The notes under the pieces were generated by a model, which was not told the DNA's origin, ran no database searches, and saw only the letters and a list, made by a program, of their open reading frames with translations. From Symplocastrum torsivum CPER-KK1 (GTDB lineage Bacteria; Cyanobacteriota; Cyanobacteriia; Cyanobacteriales; Coleofasciculaceae), in contig JAHHIF010000014.1 in assembly GCA_019358875.1 (NCBI GenBank), positions 62,001 to 126,000 of the forward strand: DNA of 64,000 bases, given 5' to 3'. The position numbers and the translations under genes were made by a program. Below, piece after piece: positions 53,279-61,079 of the stretch (the first letter of the stretch is position 1; each line of letters opens with the position of its first letter).

Positions 53279-53458
53279 TTACATCAAGCCCCAGAAGTGC
53301 AGAACGCCTTCGTTTGAAAATAGCTCAATCCCGATAGCGATGACAAATCCCAGCATTGCAAGGCGACCGTTCCAGATTTCGGCTTGTGGGCTGAAGCCAA
53401 ACTTAACAGCATTGCGATCTTCAGGATTGGTAATTGGTGGTGTTGGTACGTTAGCCAT
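53279..53458 (-). CDS. hli: high-light-inducible protein (second of three)
   Basis: 59 residues: MANVPTPPITNPEDRNAVKF, GFSPQAEIWNGRLAMLGF and [20 protein letters not shown]. The ExxNxR signature is intact. Each member of the array has the same Pro/Thr N-terminus and the same WGL end, so the three arose by tandem duplication. The gap to the next gene is 44 bp. Confidence 0.92.
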   Translation of the reverse strand: MANVPTPPITNPEDRNAVKFGFSPQAEIWNGRLAMLGFVIAIGIELFSNEGVLHFWGLM

Positions 53459-53521
53459 TGGTTTGATTCCTTTTATTGATTACTGTATTAAAGGATTGCT
53501 CTTGATACGGATGCTTTCGGC

Positions 53522-53701
53522 TTATAGAAGACCCCAGAAGTGGAGAACACCTTGGTTCGTGAATAATTCGGTCAGCAGTGCGGCGACAAAGCCAATCATG
53601 GCGAGGCGACCGTTCCAATTTTCCGCTTGGGGTGTGAAACCTGATTTCCAAGCATTGCGATCTGCTGGATCTGTAATCGGCGGTGTTGGTGCGTTTTGCA
53701 T
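53522..53701 (-). CDS. hli: high-light-inducible protein (first of three)
   Basis: 59 residues: [40 protein letters not shown] and [19 protein letters not shown]. The ExxNxR motif is intact (ENWNGR), but the helix is the most diverged of the three (AALLTEL). It is the promoter-proximal copy, with a typical ATG and a ~240-bp upstream gap to the next gene. Confidence 0.9.
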   Translation of the reverse strand: MQNAPTPPITDPADRNAWKSGFTPQAENWNGRLAMIGFVAALLTELFTNQGVLHFWGLL

Positions 53702-53939
53702 GGTTACTGATCAGCTTCCTGACGACTTGGTTGTTTCTTTTCGTCTTATATTAAGTAATGTAACGCAAATTTTGAAATTAAGCTCTCTGTCTGAAGTTAT
53801 AGGCTGCCAAATTTGTGAAAGCAAAGCAGGATGAAGTCCCTCGTTCCTTAATAGATGCGAGAGGCACGAGAGAAATCGCCTATTGGTTTCAACGGCTGAT
53901 TAGCCGGAGGAGTGTCAACGTAACAGTTGATTCCGGTAG

Positions 53940-54659
53940 TCAGCGTAAGTCCGAATTCAATCCAGTGGGAATACCCAGTACTGAACAGGGGAAATGGGTA
54001 CCTAGTTGCTGAATGATCGGATGACTAACCGAATTACAACCCAAGAACAGTAGAGTTGCCGCTTCTGATTCAACAACTTCTCTCAGTTCACTTGCCACGT
54101 CACCAAACCGTAGATGCGCTTTGAAGGAACCCCGCCATTCTTCAGCCAAACAACGTGCTTGCCACAAAATTCGATCAGCCTGCTCAAATGAATCTGCTTG
54201 GCAAGAGGTGGCTTTGGGACGGCGTGATTTTACTGATTTCTTTGATGATGTAGCTAAGGCTTGGGGTTGGGTTTCGGTCAAAACAGATAGCTTAGACTTC
54301 TTTAACGATGTGTTTAACAACTCTGATGGCGACTGATGTTTTGACAAGTCGCTAGCACTAGCCGTGTTCAAGCCATCTGAATACTGATTCTTTTGATTTT
54401 CATCAACGACGTAGACAACTTGAACCGTGACTTGCTTTTGTGTAACCAAACGAGTTTGATGAGCAATCCACATCGTCAAGTCCAAAGCCGTTTGACTGCT
54501 AGGAGAGGCATTGTAGCCAACAACCAGGTTTACCGATTTTGTAGAGTTTGACCACTTGGCAGCCGCTGAAGCGGGTTCAGGCAGCAACACCATTTGTTCA
54601 ATTAAATCATTGCGATCCATCGCGCCTTCAAGACGCACTAACATTGGCTTGATGTTCAC
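53940..54659 (-). CDS. universal stress protein family protein
   Basis: 239 residues of UspA type. The first strand and loop are KSVNLVVGYNASPSSQTALD, and the C-terminal half ends with TLLFLGCNSVSHPIIQQLGT and HFPCSVLGIP, where UspA proteins bind nucleotide. A long, Ser/Lys-rich, low-complexity insertion (~95-150) splits the domain, which is unusual for the family. A c-di-AMP riboswitch lies upstream, so expression should respond to that second messenger. No enzyme activity is implied. Confidence 0.85.
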   Translation of the reverse strand: MNIKPMLVRLEGAMDRNDLIEQMVLLPEPASAAAKWSNSTKSVNLVVGYNASPSSQTALDLTMWIAHQTRLVTQKQVTVQVVYVVDENQKNQYSDGLNTASASDLSKHQSPSELLNTSLKKSKLSVLTETQPQALATSSKKSVKSRRPKATSCQADSFEQADRILWQARCLAEEWRGSFKAHLRFGDVASELREVVESEAATLLFLGCNSVSHPIIQQLGTHFPCSVLGIPTGLNSDLR

Positions 54660-54800
54660 TGTTTTTAACCTCTCTTAGAAGAAAACGATAGATAAGTGAG
54701 AGGTGGGTCAAGAACAGATACCTCAGTTGTGTCCCAGAACATAGAGGTATCTGTAAGGAGACTCCAATTGCTTTTTGTTACAAAAGCGATAGTCTTGGTA

Positions 54801-54902
54801 CTCCTAGCATCGCCGACGGAGTTTGTTGACGGGCTAAAACTGGAAGATGCCTCTCTCATGCCGGAGATTAGCCCCAAAAATTGGTTCCTCCGCTCCCAAC
54901 CG
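54801..54902 (-). promoter_or_regulatory. c-di-AMP (ydaO/yuaA) riboswitch upstream of the universal stress gene
   Basis: On the minus strand: GGAGGAACCAATTTTTGGGG, then CTAATCTC, GAGAGGCATCTTCC, AGCCCGTCAACAAACTCCGT and CGGCG with TAGGAGT. These are the conserved ydaO pieces: the GGA-ACCA/TGGGG helix, the AGGGGCA-AGCCC part, and the GTCAGCTAACTCCGT pseudoknot arm. About 140 nt lie between it and the start codon at 54659. A possible hairpin (GCTTTTGTTACAAAAAGC) sits between and may be the expression platform. c-di-AMP binding usually turns such genes off. Confidence 0.85.
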
Positions 54903-54903
54903 A

Positions 54904-54930
54904 AAGCTGACAGCTAAATTCTGTCAGCTT
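54904..54930 (-). terminator. 10-bp hairpin after the ABC operon
   Basis: AAGCTGACAG (54904-54913) pairs perfectly with CTGTCAGCTT (54921-54930) around a 7-nt loop. It stands between the last gene of the transporter operon and the riboswitch that serves the next unit. No T-run follows. Confidence 0.45.
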
Positions 54931-54979
54931 GTGATTGAATTAGGCTGCCCACTCAAAAATAAAGTTAAGGGATTGTACG

Positions 54980-55819
54980 CTACTCGTCTTGGTTGAAATA
55001 TCGATCCAGGAAGTTCAAGGCATGGTTACGCAATTCAAAATAGTCTTTTGATTCGCGTAGTGCTTGGCGATCGCGTGGATGGGGAAAAGGTACCTCCAAA
55101 ATCTCTCCGATTCTAGCATTAGGTCCGTTCGTCATCATCACAATGCGATCGGACATATACAGAGCTTCATCAACATCATGAGTTACCATCATTACCGCTT
55201 GCGGGTTGTTCTCCCAAATGTCGAGTACCTGTCGCTGCAATTTACCGCGAGTTAGTGCATCAAGCGCCCCAAACGGTTCATCCATCAGCAACATTTTAGG
55301 ACGAATCGCTAACGCTCGCGCAATACCTACTCGTTGTTTCATTCCACCAGAAATTTCATCCGGATATTTATTCGCCGCTTGCGTCAAATTCACCATTGCC
55401 AGATGTTCGCTGACAATCTGCTTTTTCTCAACAGGAGAAGCATTTTTGAGTACTTCATCAACCGCTAACCGGACATTTTCGGTTACTGTCAGCCACGGCA
55501 GGAGAGAGTAGTGCTGAAACACCATCATCCTCTCTGCGCCAGGTTTACGAACCTCTTTGCCCTCCAGTCGTACCATTCCGGAAGTTGGCTTTTCCAAACC
55601 AGCGACCATCTTGAGTAGCGTTGATTTACCGCAGCCAGAGTGACCAATTAGAGATATATATTCATCATCAGCAATGGTGAGATTGACATTATCTAAAACA
55701 ACCAGCTCCCCACCCTCTGAATTGGGGTAAGACTTTACAATATTTTCAATTTCGAGAAATCCTGCTCCATTAACGGTTCGAGAATTAGTCTTGTCAGAAA
55801 AAGAAGTAGATTTTGTCAT
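54980..55819 (-). CDS. nitrate/sulfonate/bicarbonate-type ABC transporter ATPase (NrtD/SsuB-like)
   Basis: 279 residues with Walker A GHSGCGKSTLL, signature ISGGMKQRVGIARALA, Walker B MLLMDEPFGALD and the switch His in VMMVTHDVDEAL. This is an NrtD/CmpD/TauB-type import ATPase. It is the third gene of a B-A-D operon; the NrtC/CmpC-type fused ATPase is not present. The 101-bp gap to the preceding gene shows nothing unusual. Confidence 0.93.
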   Translation of the reverse strand: MTKSTSFSDKTNSRTVNGAGFLEIENIVKSYPNSEGGELVVLDNVNLTIADDEYISLIGHSGCGKSTLLKMVAGLEKPTSGMVRLEGKEVRKPGAERMMVFQHYSLLPWLTVTENVRLAVDEVLKNASPVEKKQIVSEHLAMVNLTQAANKYPDEISGGMKQRVGIARALAIRPKMLLMDEPFGALDALTRGKLQRQVLDIWENNPQAVMMVTHDVDEALYMSDRIVMMTNGPNARIGEILEVPFPHPRDRQALRESKDYFELRNHALNFLDRYFNQDE

Positions 55820-55920
55820 AGAATGCTCCGCGAAGAAGTTTAAGGTTTAGGGTCTTAATTCAAAACTCAGCACTGACCTTTGAAAAGCTTGTATAAAGCG
55901 TGTATAAAGCTTTGATGAAT

Positions 55921-57342
55921 TTAAGACATGAAGAACGATTTAGGAGCATTGGCTCTAATTTCAAAGCTGTTGAGATACCCGACTGGATCGCTAGGGTCAA
56001 ACGCTTTGTTGTCGATAAAGAATTCAGCAGGTTCAACTTTGTAGTCTTCCTTAGGACATTCAATCCCCATTTCCTCAGCAATCTCTCGATACAAGTCAGT
56101 TTTCCAACCTTGACGCGCCTTTTGTTCGGCATCTTTGGGAAATTGATCGATTTGTCCCCAACGAGTTGCCTGGGTCATTAACCAGATAGCTTGTGATTGC
56201 CAAAGAAATGTGGAATGGTTGCCTGGGATGTTGGCAAGTTTATCAGGCAAATCAAAGAAAATGGTGCTGTAAGGGTCATTAGCCATGCGCTTTTGCCCAT
56301 CAAAACCGCCGTAGTTGTATTCCCCAACAATTGCTGGTGCCGTGAACTTATCGATTGGGGCATCTTTCTTCTTCGGTTTAGCACCTGTAAAGGAGGGACT
56401 AGTAATATATTTGGCGACTTCAGGACGATTTTTGGGGTCACTGCAATACTGGCAAGCTTCAATCATTGCTTTTACCAGGCTTCGGTAGGTTTTGGGATTT
56501 TCCTCAATGAAGGATTCCATAACTCCAAGCAGTCTATCTGGGTGTCCGTACCAGATTTCCTTCCCTTGGGCAAAGGTAAAGCCAACACCTTCGTTACCAG
56601 CGATCGCTCTCGTGTTCCAGGGTTCTGCGACCATGTAAGCTTGCATCGCGCCAATCCGCACGTTATTGACCATTTGCGGCGGTGGGATGATGATGACTCG
56701 AAACTCCTCGGCTGGATTAATCCCAACAGAGGCAGATAAGTAGCGGACAAAGTACTCATAGATGGAAGAACTTAAAACCACAGCCCAGATGCGTTGCTCT
56801 TGAGGTAGGCTTTGAAAGTAGCCATGAAAATTCTTCCCAAATTCTTCTAAGTTGCCGTTGTAGTCTTGCCAAGGACGTAACCCAGAGTTCCACATGGCTT
56901 TGTTCATGGTCATGGCGTTGCCATGCCGATGAATGGTCATGGCAGCACATAACGACGCATGACGTGCCCCTTCCGCACCAATTCTGGCGTTGGTGACTGC
57001 CCCAGAGACAACGGGTGAGGCATCAAGACGCCCAAAAATGATGCCATCACGGGAGTTTGCCCAGCTTGCCTCGCGGCTGAGGGTGACGTTTAGTCCGTAT
57101 TTGCGAAAGAAGCCTTTTTCCCAGGCGATCGCAAATGGCGCACAGTCATTAACAGGGACAAATCCTACTGTAAGATTGGGTTTTTCCAGGCTGCTAGGAT
57201 CTACAACGGGTTCGACAGCTTCGGCAGTTTTCGAGAGTCCATAGGGTGCGGTAACTCCCTTAATGGCACAAGATGACAAGGCGAATCCTGCTGCCGATGC
57301 GCCCATTTGTTCAAGAAATCTTCGTCGGTTCAAAGAATTCAT
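55921..57342 (-). CDS. NrtA/CmpA-like substrate-binding lipoprotein
   Basis: 473 residues. A twin-arginine signal (LNRRRFLEQMGASAAGFALS) leads to a lipobox-like LSSC, as in cyanobacterial NrtA and CmpA. The mature part is a class II periplasmic-type binding fold with NLTVGFVPVNDCAPFAIAWE, GFFRKYGLNVTLSREASW, AYMVAEPWNTRAIAG and FVNDKAF-like C-terminal segments. The ligand could be nitrate, bicarbonate or another anion, and I cannot separate these by eye. The order permease-binding protein-ATPase differs from the usual nrtABCD/cmpABCD order. Confidence 0.92.
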   Translation of the reverse strand: MNSLNRRRFLEQMGASAAGFALSSCAIKGVTAPYGLSKTAEAVEPVVDPSSLEKPNLTVGFVPVNDCAPFAIAWEKGFFRKYGLNVTLSREASWANSRDGIIFGRLDASPVVSGAVTNARIGAEGARHASLCAAMTIHRHGNAMTMNKAMWNSGLRPWQDYNGNLEEFGKNFHGYFQSLPQEQRIWAVVLSSSIYEYFVRYLSASVGINPAEEFRVIIIPPPQMVNNVRIGAMQAYMVAEPWNTRAIAGNEGVGFTFAQGKEIWYGHPDRLLGVMESFIEENPKTYRSLVKAMIEACQYCSDPKNRPEVAKYITSPSFTGAKPKKKDAPIDKFTAPAIVGEYNYGGFDGQKRMANDPYSTIFFDLPDKLANIPGNHSTFLWQSQAIWLMTQATRWGQIDQFPKDAEQKARQGWKTDLYREIAEEMGIECPKEDYKVEPAEFFIDNKAFDPSDPVGYLNSFEIRANAPKSFFMS

Positions 57343-57444
57343 GGCGGTATTACTAATGTTGTTAGTTCTTATGATGAATGGCTAGCAGTAACGATTCAGC
57401 TATGACCGTAGCTGAAATTTACGCAATGTCAGTGAGGCGTAGAT

Positions 57445-58299
57445 TTAGTTGGTAGTTGCAGTGGGTCGTCGGTGAGTGACTAGAGATTCAATTTTGCCCA
57501 AAATGTAGTCAAGCACTAGCCCCGTTACACCAATCACAACCACTGCCAAGAACACGGAACTCAAGTTTAAGCGGTTCCATTGATCCCAAACGAAGAAGCC
57601 GATGCCAATACCACCGGTGAGCATTTCAACAGCGACGATGACTAGCCAAGCAATTCCTAAACTAATCCGCAAGCCAGTGAAGATGTAAGGTAAGCTTGCC
57701 GGCCAAATGATTTTTGTAATCTGTCGCCAACGAGGCATTTCTAGAACGCGGGCAACATCCAGATAATCTTTTTGAACGCTGGATACGCCGAGTGCTGTGT
57801 TGATAATCGTCGGCCACAACGAGGTGATAAAGATAACAAAAATTGCTGAAGGTTCTGCCAGGTTGAAGATGGCGAGTGCGATCGGTAGCCAAGCCAAGGG
57901 TGATACAGGCTTAAAGACTTGAATCAGAGGATTGAGAGTTAGCATCGCTGCTCTGGACATCCCAATCAGAAATCCCAAAGGAATTGCCACAGCCGCACCC
58001 AACGAAAATCCCAGTAATACCCGCCGCAGACTTGCCAGCAATAACCAACCGAGTCCTAAGTTACCAGGGCCTTTCCGAAAGAACGGGTTGGCGTATTCTG
58101 CGCTATCGAGAAGTGCTTGAAGCGGGGTGGGCATTAATTCTGTTAAGAATGTTGCAGTAAACCACCACAGCAGAATTACTCCCAAAAACCCTAGGGCAGG
58201 CAGCAAAACTACATCTCTTACAAGTACTGGTTTTGCTTTTTTCCAGGTAGCTTGTCCAGCGACAGCGACGATCGCTGCCAAATTTAGCTGAAACAACAT
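57445..58299 (-). CDS. NrtB/CmpB/SsuC-like ABC transporter permease
   Basis: About 284 residues with six membrane helices and the EAA-like cytoplasmic loop ARVLEMPRWRQITKIIWPAS, then LPYIFTGLRISLGIAWLVI, which contacts the ATPase. The start is best at ATG 58299 (MLFQLNLAAIVAVAGQATWK); an upstream ATG at 58332 would add 11 atypical residues. It is the first gene of the operon, downstream of a c-di-AMP riboswitch. Confidence 0.92.
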   Translation of the reverse strand: MLFQLNLAAIVAVAGQATWKKAKPVLVRDVVLLPALGFLGVILLWWFTATFLTELMPTPLQALLDSAEYANPFFRKGPGNLGLGWLLLASLRRVLLGFSLGAAVAIPLGFLIGMSRAAMLTLNPLIQVFKPVSPLAWLPIALAIFNLAEPSAIFVIFITSLWPTIINTALGVSSVQKDYLDVARVLEMPRWRQITKIIWPASLPYIFTGLRISLGIAWLVIVAVEMLTGGIGIGFFVWDQWNRLNLSSVFLAVVVIGVTGLVLDYILGKIESLVTHRRPTATTN

Positions 58300-58400
58300 A
58301 TTGCAATGCCTCAGACTCAACAACAGGTACACAAAACTGAGCAGTACCAGCCGGAGAAACTGACAAAATCAAGACATTGCTAAAAAATGCCGATCTTTTC

Positions 58401-58520
58401 AGAGGTCTCCTCTCAATGCCTACGGAGTTAGCTGACGGGCTAGGGCTGAGAGATGCCCCTCTCTACTTACTTAAAAGTTGGAGAATACGCCCCCAAGAAT
58501 GGTTCCCCCGTTCCTTACTT
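58401..58520 (-). promoter_or_regulatory. c-di-AMP (ydaO/yuaA) riboswitch upstream of the ABC operon
   Basis: On the minus strand: GGGGGAACCATTCTTGGGGG, then CGTATTCTCC, AGAGGGGCATCTCTCAGCCC, CCCGTCAGCTAACTCCGTAG and GCATTGAGAGGAGA. Every conserved block of the ydaO family is present, including the classic GTCAGCTAACTCCGTAGGC. It is a better match than the first copy. The leader from here to the permease start is ~100 nt. The two riboswitches share their core but differ in peripheral helices, so they are probably paralogues. Confidence 0.9.
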
Positions 58521-58852
58521 CACCTTGCTTACAGATGAACGTGTTGGCGAAGCTTTTGGATTAGGCTGACTTACTCTAGTTAAGGATGAAGAATAACACA
58601 GTTTTTCCGGATTCTTGTTCTTTCTAAAGAAATAGTTAACATTAACCGTTTATGCGGCTCAAACCCCCTTAGGGATTGAATTATAGCTCTTCAGCAGTCA
58701 GCTTAAGAGCGGTCAGCTTTCAGTCGAATAGGCTCCGGCTAGGGCGCATAGCCTCCCGTCGATGTCCTAACCTAGGTGGCGGCAGTTATACAAGAGAATT
58801 AACAAAATCGGCATCCCGCCCTTCAATTTCAAATAAGTGATCGCTAATTGAG
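58521..58852. other. intergenic region upstream of the riboswitch, nothing recognised
   Basis: About 330 bases between the second riboswitch and the pentapeptide gene. GTCAGCTT occurs three times at 58690-58725. The operon promoter should be here, but no box is convincing. Confidence 0.4.
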
Positions 58853-60103
58853 TTACGTCTCACTAGCATCAAGCGAATCTTCAAAGATTGCCCCTCGCCG
58901 GGTCAAATCCAGCTTTGCTTCCTCAGAAATTCCTAAGTTGTTTCCAAATACAGTATTTTTCACGCTAGCACTACTTAAATCAGCGTCAATGAGGTTAGCC
59001 CTCAGCAACTTAGAATGGCGCAAGTTAGCTCTCACTAATCTTGCTCCTTGAAGGTTGACCATAGATAAATCGGCACGGCTGAGGTCAGCATCTGTCAAAT
59101 CTCGTCCTTCTGCTCCCTGATTGACAATTTCCCAAATTAGATGCCATTTAGCATCAAGTTGTGTCGCCTCGTTGATTGTTGCCCCTTCAAGCAGTGTCGT
59201 ACTCAAGTCAGCACCGTTAATTATTGCTTCCTCTAGATTAGTATTGCGCCAATCGGCACTATGAATCGTTGCCTCCTCTAGGTTTGCCCGCCTCAAGTCT
59301 GCTCCTTGAAAATTTGCCTCGCTGAGGTTGGCATGGCTCAAATCTGCTCCCTGAAGATTTGCCTCGCTGAGGTTAGCATTACTCAGGTCAGCACCCTTTA
59401 GGTTTGCCTCGCGGAGGTTAGCGTTACTCAAGTCAGCCACTTTCAGGTCAGCGACTCTCAAGTTTGCCTTGTCAAGATTTGCTTCGCTGAGGTCAGCGAC
59501 TCTCAAGTCTGTTCCCCTAAGGTCAGCACCTGTTAAAACCGCACCACTGAGGTCAGTACCCCGGAAGATAGCTGCGCTTAGATCAGCCCCTTTTAAATTT
59601 GCTCCACTCAAGACGGCCCCACTTAGATCAGCTCCTTTCAGATTTATCCCGTTCAAATTTGCATCACTTAAGATCGCATCACTTAGATCAGCCACTCTAA
59701 TGTCAGCACCACTAAGGTTGGTATGGCTGAGGTTGACATTAGTGAGATTCGCATGGCTGAGGTTAACTTGGCTGAGGTCGGCTCCCTTGAGGTTTGCTCC
59801 TCGAAAGTCGGCATGGCTCAAGTCAGCCTGATTCAAAATTGCCTCGCTCAAAATTGCCGCCCTTAAGTCAGCGTTATTAAGGCTGATATTACTGAGGTTT
59901 GCCCTGCTCAGGTTGGTACTGCGGAGGTTAGCGCCACTAAGGTTTATCCCTTGGAGGTTTGCCTCGCTCAGGTTGCTACCTGCAAAATCTTCAGCCGGAT
60001 TTAGGTCAGCTATCCTCGCTAATTCCAGAAAGGCTTGGGTTTGGCACTCCATCACTCGCTGGGTCAGGTCTTGAACTTCTAGGCAAAATTCTTCATTAGT
60101 CAT
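58853..60103 (-). CDS. pentapeptide-repeat protein of module 1 (416 aa)
   Basis: A short helical N-terminus (MTNEEFCLEVQDLTQRVMEC, AFLELARIADLNPAED) leads to a long quadrilateral beta-helix of ~65 A(D/N)LxxA(D/N) pentapeptides (~42-385), interrupted near ~305 by the segment LDAKWHLIWEIVNQGAEGRD. It ends with NLGISEEAKLDLTRRGAIFE. Such solenoids act as scaffolds or DNA mimics. Its ATG overlaps the stop of the preceding gene by 8 nt (ATGACTAA), so the two are coupled. Confidence 0.92.
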   Translation of the reverse strand: MTNEEFCLEVQDLTQRVMECQTQAFLELARIADLNPAEDFAGSNLSEANLQGINLSGANLRSTNLSRANLSNISLNNADLRAAILSEAILNQADLSHADFRGANLKGADLSQVNLSHANLTNVNLSHTNLSGADIRVADLSDAILSDANLNGINLKGADLSGAVLSGANLKGADLSAAIFRGTDLSGAVLTGADLRGTDLRVADLSEANLDKANLRVADLKVADLSNANLREANLKGADLSNANLSEANLQGADLSHANLSEANFQGADLRRANLEEATIHSADWRNTNLEEAIINGADLSTTLLEGATINEATQLDAKWHLIWEIVNQGAEGRDLTDADLSRADLSMVNLQGARLVRANLRHSKLLRANLIDADLSSASVKNTVFGNNLGISEEAKLDLTRRGAIFEDSLDASET

Positions 60104-60815
60104 ATCGTAGTTGTTGCCGACTGAGATAAGGCTTTAGTTTTCGCTTGAGCAACAGTTGGGCAATTCCTCTTTCTAGGACTGCTAGCTGGTTTCGGCTAAT
60201 GTTTGGCGACCACAGTCCCTGCGTCTGTGTCAGATAGACATCTTTCAGTGAGACTTCAAATGTTGCTTCTATATAGCAAGGTAAGGCGATCGCTTTTAGG
60301 GTTGCTAACTTTACATTGTTTATTGAGCCGTTCAAAATTGGCTCACCTGTTTCTACTTCAAACACCCAGGCGGGATTCTGCTGTGAACCCTTCGTCGTTA
60401 CTTGAAAGGCAACCAACTGAGACGGATTGGTTTTGTCTTCAGTGAGTTCTGTCCCCCTTTTCCCTAAACTGTTATCTTCGCTCTGGATAACAGAACTTTC
60501 TACAGTCTTTTGTGCTTGATTATCTTGAGAGTCTTGCTCTTGTTGGCGGTGAGAAAGTTTTAAGGAACCCGATAACTCACGAAACTCATAGGGAATACTA
60601 CCGTTTTTCAGTCTTAGCTTGAGTTCTCCACCTTTTAAGCCAAATTTAACGTGACCCCCAATTAGAGGCTCACACTGCTCGTTGAAGTTAATCGTTAAGT
60701 ACAGGTCAATCTGACCAGGCTGAACGGGAGTTCCTTGTAGTTTCATGGATAGGCAGCCTGGACATCGGTTCTCAAGCGAGCTTTCCTGAGCCGATGAGGG
60801 GAGAGGTTGTTGCAT
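60096..60815 (-). CDS. unknown protein of module 1 (about 239 aa)
   Basis: A conserved-looking hypothetical protein. The N-terminal Cys pair (NRCPGCLSMKLQ) is followed by beta-rich segments (IDLYLTINFNEQCEPLIGGH, VKFGLKGGELKLRLKNG), a polar Gln/Ser linker, a second beta-rich half (PAWVFEVETGEPILNGSINN), and the end PYLSRQQLRYD. It has no signal peptide and no known motif. It starts at ATG 60815 or the TTG two codons before. It is paired with, and overlaps, a pentapeptide gene. A homologous pair lies immediately upstream at 61080-62583. Confidence 0.8.
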   Translation of the reverse strand: MQQPLPSSAQESSLENRCPGCLSMKLQGTPVQPGQIDLYLTINFNEQCEPLIGGHVKFGLKGGELKLRLKNGSIPYEFRELSGSLKLSHRQQEQDSQDNQAQKTVESSVIQSEDNSLGKRGTELTEDKTNPSQLVAFQVTTKGSQQNPAWVFEVETGEPILNGSINNVKLATLKAIALPCYIEATFEVSLKDVYLTQTQGLWSPNISRNQLAVLERGIAQLLLKRKLKPYLSRQQLRYD

Positions 60816-60943
60816 TGCCAAGCATCAAATAAATCGTTCAGTTGGTTGCCTACCAAGCTAGCACGAGGCTTCAGTTCAAAAGTGTTATTTGTTGTTTGTT
60901 CTTCGTTATTAGTATTACTAGACTCAAACAACTGTTCAGTCAT
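60743..60943 (-). other. small overlapping ORF, possible lost N-terminus of the module 1 gene
   Basis: A 66-codon frame (MTEQLFESSNTNNEEQTTNN, later SLVGNQLNDLFDAWQC) overlaps the start of the module 1 unknown gene in another frame. The second module has a matching stretch in the frame of its own gene (IGNNLNDWCLAMQKP). The two stretches are ~80% alike at the base level around GGCAAC..CTGAACGAT..TGCTTGGCAATGCAA. So it may be a frameshifted 5' extension, or merely duplicated leader DNA. It is not called as a gene. Confidence 0.3.
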
Positions 60944-61079
60944 TTGATTAACTACTTTTATAGTTCCTGAAGATGTTGTTACGATTAATCAGTCTCGCAG
61001 AATATGGCACTTTATCTAGATAAAATCTGTGAAGAAGTTGTGAAGTAATTTCTGCTGTCAGCCTTATTTAAAAAACAAC

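Noticed and set aside
53340..53834. Plus-strand frame of 164 codons across the hli genes
   Set aside because: It is antisense to two Hli genes whose minus-strand translations carry the ExxNxR motif.
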